This document shows positions 30,700-35,709 of a DNA stretch of 35,709 nt, piece by piece. A model generated the notes under the pieces. It saw only the letters and a program-made list of their open reading frames with translations, did no database searches and had not been told where the DNA came from. Position 1 is the first letter of the stretch; every line of letters starts with the position of its first letter. Source of the DNA: Chara braunii (taxonomy: Eukaryota > Streptophyta > Charophyceae > Charales > Characeae); NCBI GenBank assembly GCA_003427395.1, contig BFEA01000828.1:51350-87058 (forward strand), written 5' to 3'. The position numbers were made by a program, and so were the translations under genes.

Positions 30700-31400
30700 T
30701 CACAAGGCTGTGTGGTGAGGCCCAGTGGCCTGCGGACCTTTCGAAAACTGAGTTTGAATTTGCATTGTCAGGGACTGTTTTTTTTCTTTCCCCCCTCCTT
30801 TCTTCCACCTTTTCCCCTCGTTTTCCTTTTTTTTTCTTTTTTTCAATCTAAACCAAATTCAGTTACTCAAATCAACATCCAGAGGCCGGGTTCCTCTACA
30901 ATACTTCCCGGTTCAGAACAGATATCTGGAAGCATCATCCAGCTTAGCTTACAGGCTGAAAGCCTGCAGGTCTTTTCTACAGACCCAGCAGCTCTTGGGC
31001 TGCGTCCTTCCTAGCTCTACCACCTATCTTCTCCAAGTCCTACAGGGGAAAGAATTCTTCTAGTACTAATCAAAGTCCTACCGGGAGACTTCTGATAGAC
31101 AAAGTAGGAAGAGGGTCTAGACTGCTACACTAAAGAAGTCCGAACCAAACTGCACTACCGCTACTGTGGGCACCACTTGTCAGGGACTCTTCCGTGACAC
31201 CCTTCTGCCTGGCCATGACCAAAAACCTTGCCCCTCGACAGCCTGTGTGGCGAAGGGGGGGTAAACTGTAGACCACCGACTTTCAAATTTTTCTGACACC
31301 TGTAGAAACTCTTTGAGTTTCGACAGCCTGTTCGGCGAGCCTCATAACCTCCTGATGAGTCGGCACGAAACAGTCTGGCATAGTCATGCTTTTTTTTTTT
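30700..31400. other. Intergenic with pyrimidine tract and small hairpins
   Basis: A T/C-rich tract is at 30779-30845. Three adjacent hairpins lie at 30952-31003. The word 'TCGACAGCCTGT' followed by 'GGCGA' is repeated at about 31236-31254 and 31319-31338. A hammerhead-like core is at 31351-31375. No coding signal. Confidence 0.5.
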
Positions 31401-31429
31401 TTTTTTTTTTTTTGTCATGCTTTTTTTGA
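31391..31429. repeat. Long T tract with duplicated flank
   Basis: GTCATGC is followed by about 23 T, then GTCATGC again followed by 7 T. It looks like a slippage duplication or the remnant of an A-tailed insertion on the minus strand. Confidence 0.75.
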
Positions 31430-32033
31430 GTGGATAGCGAATACAACAACACACATGTAGCGGGGGGACGGGCAGGGGGCGGTGGGATTTTTATTTTTTT
31501 TTGTGTTCCGTTTTCTCTCTTTTTTTTTTGCCTGTGGGGATGTGGGGGGGTTCCTGCGCCCCTTTCACAACCCCTCTGTGCCGACCCCCCTCCCCCCCTA
31601 CGCTCTTAGGCCCAGCCGTAAACGCGTCCAATGCATTCACCCGCTTTCAGTGAACGTGCGTTCAACGCGTTCAACAACTGAAGGTGGAACCTGCTTTCAT
31701 TGAAGGCGCCATTACACAGGTTTGGGCCGGTAGTACCAAAACGGCCGAACTTTGGGCGCACAAAACAGGAAAGGTTTTGGCACGGGTGCTTACCACTAAT
31801 TACCCCTCCAAAACTACTTAAGTTCTCAGTGTTTTCCAGCTTATGATCCGTCCGCTACCAGCATTGACCTTTTTTTGGTTCCAGGCCAGCCAGGGGTTGT
31901 AAGCTGGAGAATATTGAACAGGAGGGTATTTTGCTATGAAAGTCTGGGAAAAGGGTATTGTTGCAGAAGGAGCCGTTATTCTGCCATGAAAGTTTATTCT
32001 GCATGTCTGATCACACAAACAACCACATTGTTC

Positions 32034-32170
32034 AGGGACGCTGGACCCCATTTCAAGCAGGTGCTGTTCCCCAGCAAAAGATGGAGCCTACCCAACAATG
32101 ATAGGGGTACCTGCTCTTATCAGCACCCCAAGCACTAGGCCGGGCTGTTCATCCAAAAAAAAAAAAGAAA
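32034..32170 (+). mobile_element. Short A-tailed interspersed repeat (SINE-like), copy 2
   Basis: Uninterrupted relative of 15417-15935, with the same order of landmark words and the same 3' A-rich tail. It supplies the empty site showing that 15467-15847 is an insertion. Confidence 0.7.
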
Positions 32171-32494
32171 AAAAAAAAAAGAGTTATTTGCACACTATTT
32201 TGCAGGGGTATGTTACGAGCGAAGTTAGTTGAAAAAAATGGTCTGCAATTCACCCAAAAAAGAGAATGAAGCCCAACTGTCACGTGTTGGAAGTTGTTGG
32301 CACATCTGGACTGCTCATACCCAGCAGCCTGCCCACTGCCAGCTCCAGTTGTGTGTGCCTTACAGACCTAATAATCATATGTATTAATCACCAGCTGCCA
32401 CCAAGCCACGTGTGCCGGGCGGCAGTGCTGTACCCCAGTTCGTGAACGCAGGCCGGTCACTGATCACGAAAATCGTGACTGGTAGTAGTTCAAG

Positions 32495-32513
32495 CTGTCT
32501 CTTATACACATCT
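32495..32513. other. Nextera/Tn5 mosaic-end adapter sequence left in the assembly
   Basis: CTGTCTCTTATACACATCT, an exact 19-of-19 match to the Tn5 mosaic end used in Nextera libraries, followed by an A tract. The reverse strand translates to the well-known contaminant signature 'DVYKRQ'. The two sides of this position may not be neighbours in the genome. Confidence 0.97.
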
Positions 32514-32930
32514 AAAAAAAAAAAAAAAAACACCACTCTTTCATGGTCTGGCCGTTCACAGGCGCCAGGCGCAAGGCCAAATGACCGGCCGGTCACGTTC
32601 ACGGTGACAGCACTGCCGGCAGGTATCTCGTACGTCGTGTGGCATGCTGGCAGCTCTGTGAACAGAATGTCTGTAAATGTCCAGCAGCAATTAGTGCACA
32701 GCTCCGTACAGAGGACCTCTGTATTAATCAGTGTAATGCTAAGACCTGTTTGTTGTTGTCCAGCTTTCAGTCTGCAGTATTGCAAGCAATCCAAATAGGC
32801 AGCCCATTCCCATTGTGAATTACATTTCTGCAAACTGAGCCACATCTTGTGAATGTGGGATTGCGGCCAACATTTATCCTTTCCATGTGTTTCTCCCTTT
32901 CCTCTCCTTTCTTCTCTTTCCTTAGTATTT
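32514..32930. other. Intergenic, no recognised gene
   Basis: Starts with an A17 tract after the adapter. Nothing coding is recognised; the minus frame 32384-32845 runs through adapter and A tract and is an artefact. Confidence 0.6.
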
Positions 32931-32934
32931 CTTT

Positions 32935-33576
32935 TCTTCTTCTACCTATTCCTCTATTTCTTCCTCCCCCTTTCCTTCTTCTTCTACTGCTCCTCCTCCT
33001 CCACGTCCACCTCCTCCGCCTCCTCCTCTTCCTCCTCCTTCTCCTCCTCCTCCTTCTCCTTCTCCTTCTCCTCCTTCTCCTTCTTCTCCTTCTTCTTCTT
33101 TTTCTTCTTTCTCTTCCTCGTCCTCCTCCTCCTCGTTCTCCTCCTCTTCGTCCTCTTCTTCCTTGTCCTCTTCTGCTGTTGGTTCTTCTGCGGCTGCTTC
33201 TCGAACCTTCTTCTTCTGCTGCTTCTCGAACCTTCTTCTTCTGCTGCTTGTTGAACCTTCTTCTGCTGCTGCTTCTTCTGCTGCTTCTTCTTCTTCTGCT
33301 GCTGCTTCTGCTGCTGCTACTTCTGCTGCTGCTGCTGCTTCTCCTGCTGCTGCTGCTTCTGCTTCTTCTGCTTCTGCTTCTTCTATTTCTTTTCTGCTGC
33401 TTCTTCTGCTGCTGCTGCTTCTTCTGCTGCTCCTGCTTTTGCTGCTGCTGGTTCTGCTTTTGCTGCTGCTGCTTCTGCTTCTGCTGCTTCTGCTTGTTCT
33501 GCTTCTGCTTCAGCTTGTTCTGCTTCTGCTTCTGCTTCTGCTTCTTCTGCTTCTTCTTCTTCTTCTTCTTCTTCTT

Positions 33577-33607
<31 letters not shown>

Positions 33608-33658
33608 TTCTGCTGCTGCTGCTGCTGCTTCTTTTGCTGCTGCTGCTGCTGCTGCCTT
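32935..33658. repeat. Large CTT/CTC/CTG trinucleotide microsatellite
   Basis: Over 700 bp of CTN units that change along the array: CTC/CTT-rich on the left, then CTG/CTT mixed (33170-33545), a pure CTT block (about 33545-33605), then CTG (33609-33655). The long Leu/Ser/Phe open frames through it are repeat artefacts. Confidence 0.95.
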
Positions 33659-34072
33659 ATTCATGTTTGGAAGAGGTTTCCTTGCATGGATGCACTAAGT
33701 TAAGAACTGCCTGTTGCAAAGAAAATGAGCAATAGCGAAATGATAGAATTCCAGAATGCAAAACCACACTGAAAGCCAAAAAGTACAACGCTGTTCAGAA
33801 AGCAGAAATGCACTCATATTCCACCAACGGAGAACCCAAGCACTGAATCGGAATGTCAAAGAGAGCATAATCTCGCCACCACCAACATAAGTATCCACAG
33901 CCCTTCCTCCGACTTGACGCTCAGCGCCCGCACTACGATCACACAGCTACTACCAGCCTACGAATTGACAATGCAACCTGTTGACGTCAGCAGCAACAAC
34001 CAAAGTACATGAAGATGTAGACCCTGTGAAACATTGCCAAGACCAGGTACGTGCCCTCACATCATCATCCTC

Positions 34073-34073
<1 letters not shown>

Positions 34074-34135
<62 letters not shown>
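34074..34135. repeat. (CT)n microsatellite
   Basis: About 31 uninterrupted CT dinucleotides. Confidence 0.98.
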
Positions 34136-34139
<4 letters not shown>

Positions 34140-34206
34140 TCTACACCCATGTCTCCCCTCACACGAAGACCACCACCACCTCTGCTGATTTAGTCAAAGC
34201 CCAAGC

Positions 34207-34250
34207 CGTGCTATGGGGGCTGGGCTATGGGGGCCGGGCTATGGCGCTGC
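34207..34250. repeat. Short tandem repeat, unit about 15 bp
   Basis: Three copies of a 'GGGCTATGGGGGC'-like unit in a row. Confidence 0.8.
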
Positions 34251-34259
34251 CCTCAGCGG

Positions 34260-35130
34260 CGCCCTCCTCACACTCAACCGCACGCGTGCACGCTTCAGCA
34301 CCCAGTGCGAGCGCACAGCCTTGGCCCTGAGCTCAAGCTCAAGCAGCGCTGCCGTGTTGCACACGGGTGCCCAAATCCCCCCACAGGGAGCCCGCCCCTC
34401 TCGTATATCATATGGAAAGTGGTGGGCGTATTGCCACTTGCTTGCCCCATGAGACCCGCCACAGTGGTAGCTTTAGTCTCGGCCAAAGTGTCCGCGCCCA
34501 GGCCCGTTCAGACAGTGGCCTGGGACGGAATTGGTTAGCCCTGCCCAACCACCCAGGCACAACCGTGAGATGCTCCCTGATTACCTTGTTTCGACCACGT
34601 TGCTGAAAGAGCCTCGAAGGCTGGAAGGGTCACAAATATTTCTGATTCTCACGAGCAAGGCGGATCTAACCAACTGGTGCGTGGCAACTGTCTGGCGCCC
34701 ACCAGGATTTGCGAAAATTGATGAGTTCAGGGCACAATGAGATTCAGGGGCCCCGCCTTCACTTAGGCGGGCACGCGCCTGCTGCAGGGCCTTATGCCGG
34801 TATGCGAGGGGTGAAATCCTCACACTGTCGCTGATGTTACATGGTGACCCACATGAAATATTCACGAGACAGACATTGCCAACCTTCACCGAATGGAGAT
34901 CAGGAGTAGTCATCGGGGACTCATCCCAGCTACCAAGAAGAAAAGGCCAGTTAACAAGAGGGTGTGGAAACACTGGAAAGGCTTGCCCTACCAGGACAAA
35001 AAAGCAAGCAGGACCTTCAGGCTATAAATAGAGTGACGGAGCATGTAACAGTTCACACTGGACTGCAGTATGCCTCAGGCAACTAGCGGAAAATGCTGGC
35101 AGTTGACCCAATTGCAAGGAAATATGTGTC
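34260..35130. other. Intergenic, no recognised gene
   Basis: Open frames on both strands are short and without domains. No repeat or RNA structure stands out by eye. Confidence 0.45.
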
Positions 35131-35135
35131 CATTC

Positions 35136-35410
35136 AACGGGCAATGGGATTTTTTCAACGCCGTTGTACCCGTTGAATAGCCCTGGGGCCCCCGTTGAAA
35201 CCCCGTTGAAAGGCACAACGCGGCCTCCCCGTTGAACACTGTTCAACGGGCCCCACGCAGCAGCGGCCGGGCCTGCGGCCCTGGCAGAGTGCACAAAAAA
35301 AAAGTTCAGTACAGGCCGGACCCCCGTTGAATCCCCGTTGAACCCGTTGAACGACAGTTGAAAGTTCGGCGAACGGATTCAATGCCGTTGAATACCCGTT
35401 GAATCCACGT
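35136..35410. repeat. Array of AACGG/CCGTT words ('CCCGTTGAA' motif)
   Basis: Ten CCGTT and three AACGG occurrences in about 275 bp, mostly within a longer shared 'CCCGTTGAA'. Spacing is irregular (about 10 to 50 bp), so it is not a simple tandem repeat. One pair forms a perfect 10-bp palindrome (CCCGTTGAAC / GTTCAACGGG) at about 35228-35250. AACGG is the core bound by plant R1R2R3-type MYB proteins (MSA elements); a link is only suggestive. Minus-strand frames across it repeat 'RGFNGG'-like words for the same reason. Confidence 0.8.
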
Positions 35411-35709
35411 TGAACAAAGTGCCCGTTCTGCGGGGAAATCGAACACCGGAGGCCGCGGTTGCGGCAACGGGCATGTCGACGTGCACGCCGTGAGCGCTGA
35501 AGGTTGAAAAAAAAAAAACCGCTCCACGGCCTCCGTCGTCCTCCCGGCCCGACCATGCGCACCGCCATTGCGGGTAAGCCAGCCTCCCCGCCCAGCCAGC
35601 CTGCGCGACACCGCCGAAACACCCCCTGTCTCACTGAACCCCGGAACCCCACTGCAAGCCCCCACCACTCCGCAGCCTGCACATCAGCAAACAGTGCCAA
35701 ACACACCCC

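Noticed and set aside
32384-32845. 153-codon minus frame
   Set aside because: Contains the translated Nextera adapter and an A tract; artefact.
32849-33735. Long Leu/Ser/Phe frames of up to 284 codons
   Set aside because: Direct translation of the CTN microsatellite in each frame.
1-35709. CRISPR arrays, bacterial operons, rRNA genes
   Set aside because: No regularly spaced identical repeats with unique spacers, no rRNA-like sequence; the content is eukaryotic retroelements.

Overview
This window looks like nuclear intergenic DNA from a plant or green-lineage eukaryote, probably a streptophyte alga. The signs are an L1-type LINE with a plant-style zinc-binding reverse-transcriptase tail, a Ty3/gypsy element, a Penelope-like element (PLE) with permuted domains, many GA/CT and trinucleotide microsatellites, and low gene density. 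The CCHC/serine-rich ORF1 of the PLE resembles proteins I remember from the charophyte Chara braunii. That identification rests on memory, so treat it as a hypothesis. I could not recognise any intact host gene; everything with protein-level support is a decayed retroelement.

Layout. (1) 1-8600 on the minus strand is a full-domain but inactivated LINE: a long ORF1 (8591 down to 5149, frameshifted at homopolymers and at a 22-bp triplication), then ORF2 (5101 down to 523) with AP-endonuclease, reverse transcriptase and a zf-RVT tail. Its upstream side (8640-9960) carries a degenerate ~233-bp direct repeat that may be 5'UTR. (2) 10000-13700 is mostly featureless. The exception is 12319-12796, where two protein-like blocks recur, diverged mainly at synonymous sites, at 27934-28505. 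(3) 13844-14096 is a GA microsatellite running into a 211-N assembly gap. (4) 15420-15935 is a short A-tailed interspersed repeat with a 381-bp foldback element inserted in it, flanked by an 8-bp target duplication; the empty-site relative is at 32034-32170.

(5) 17601-23090 on the plus strand is a PLE: tandem pseudo-LTR copies, a candidate hammerhead ribozyme (18271-18316), a CCHC/SAP-like ORF1, then an ORF2 with GIY-YIG endonuclease upstream of the reverse transcriptase. This is the permuted Chlamys/Naiad-like order. A further pseudo-LTR copy lies at the 3' end. (6) 23509-27830 on the minus strand is a decayed Ty3/gypsy gag-pol with protease, RT and RNase H but no integrase. The second copy of the paired protein blocks lies immediately upstream of its gag.

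(7) 28600-35709 has no recognisable genes. It holds GA tracts, small hairpins, a second very weak hammerhead-like core (31351-31375), a perfect 19-bp Nextera/Tn5 mosaic end (32495-32513, so the join there is suspect), a ~700-bp trinucleotide microsatellite, a CT microsatellite, and an unexplained array of 13 AACGG/CCGTT words at 35136-35410.

The elements do not work together as a pathway. The window is a nest of independent, mostly dead mobile elements. The parts most worth a second look are the PLE with its ribozyme, the paired conserved coding blocks, the hAT-like insertion in the short repeat, and the AACGG array.
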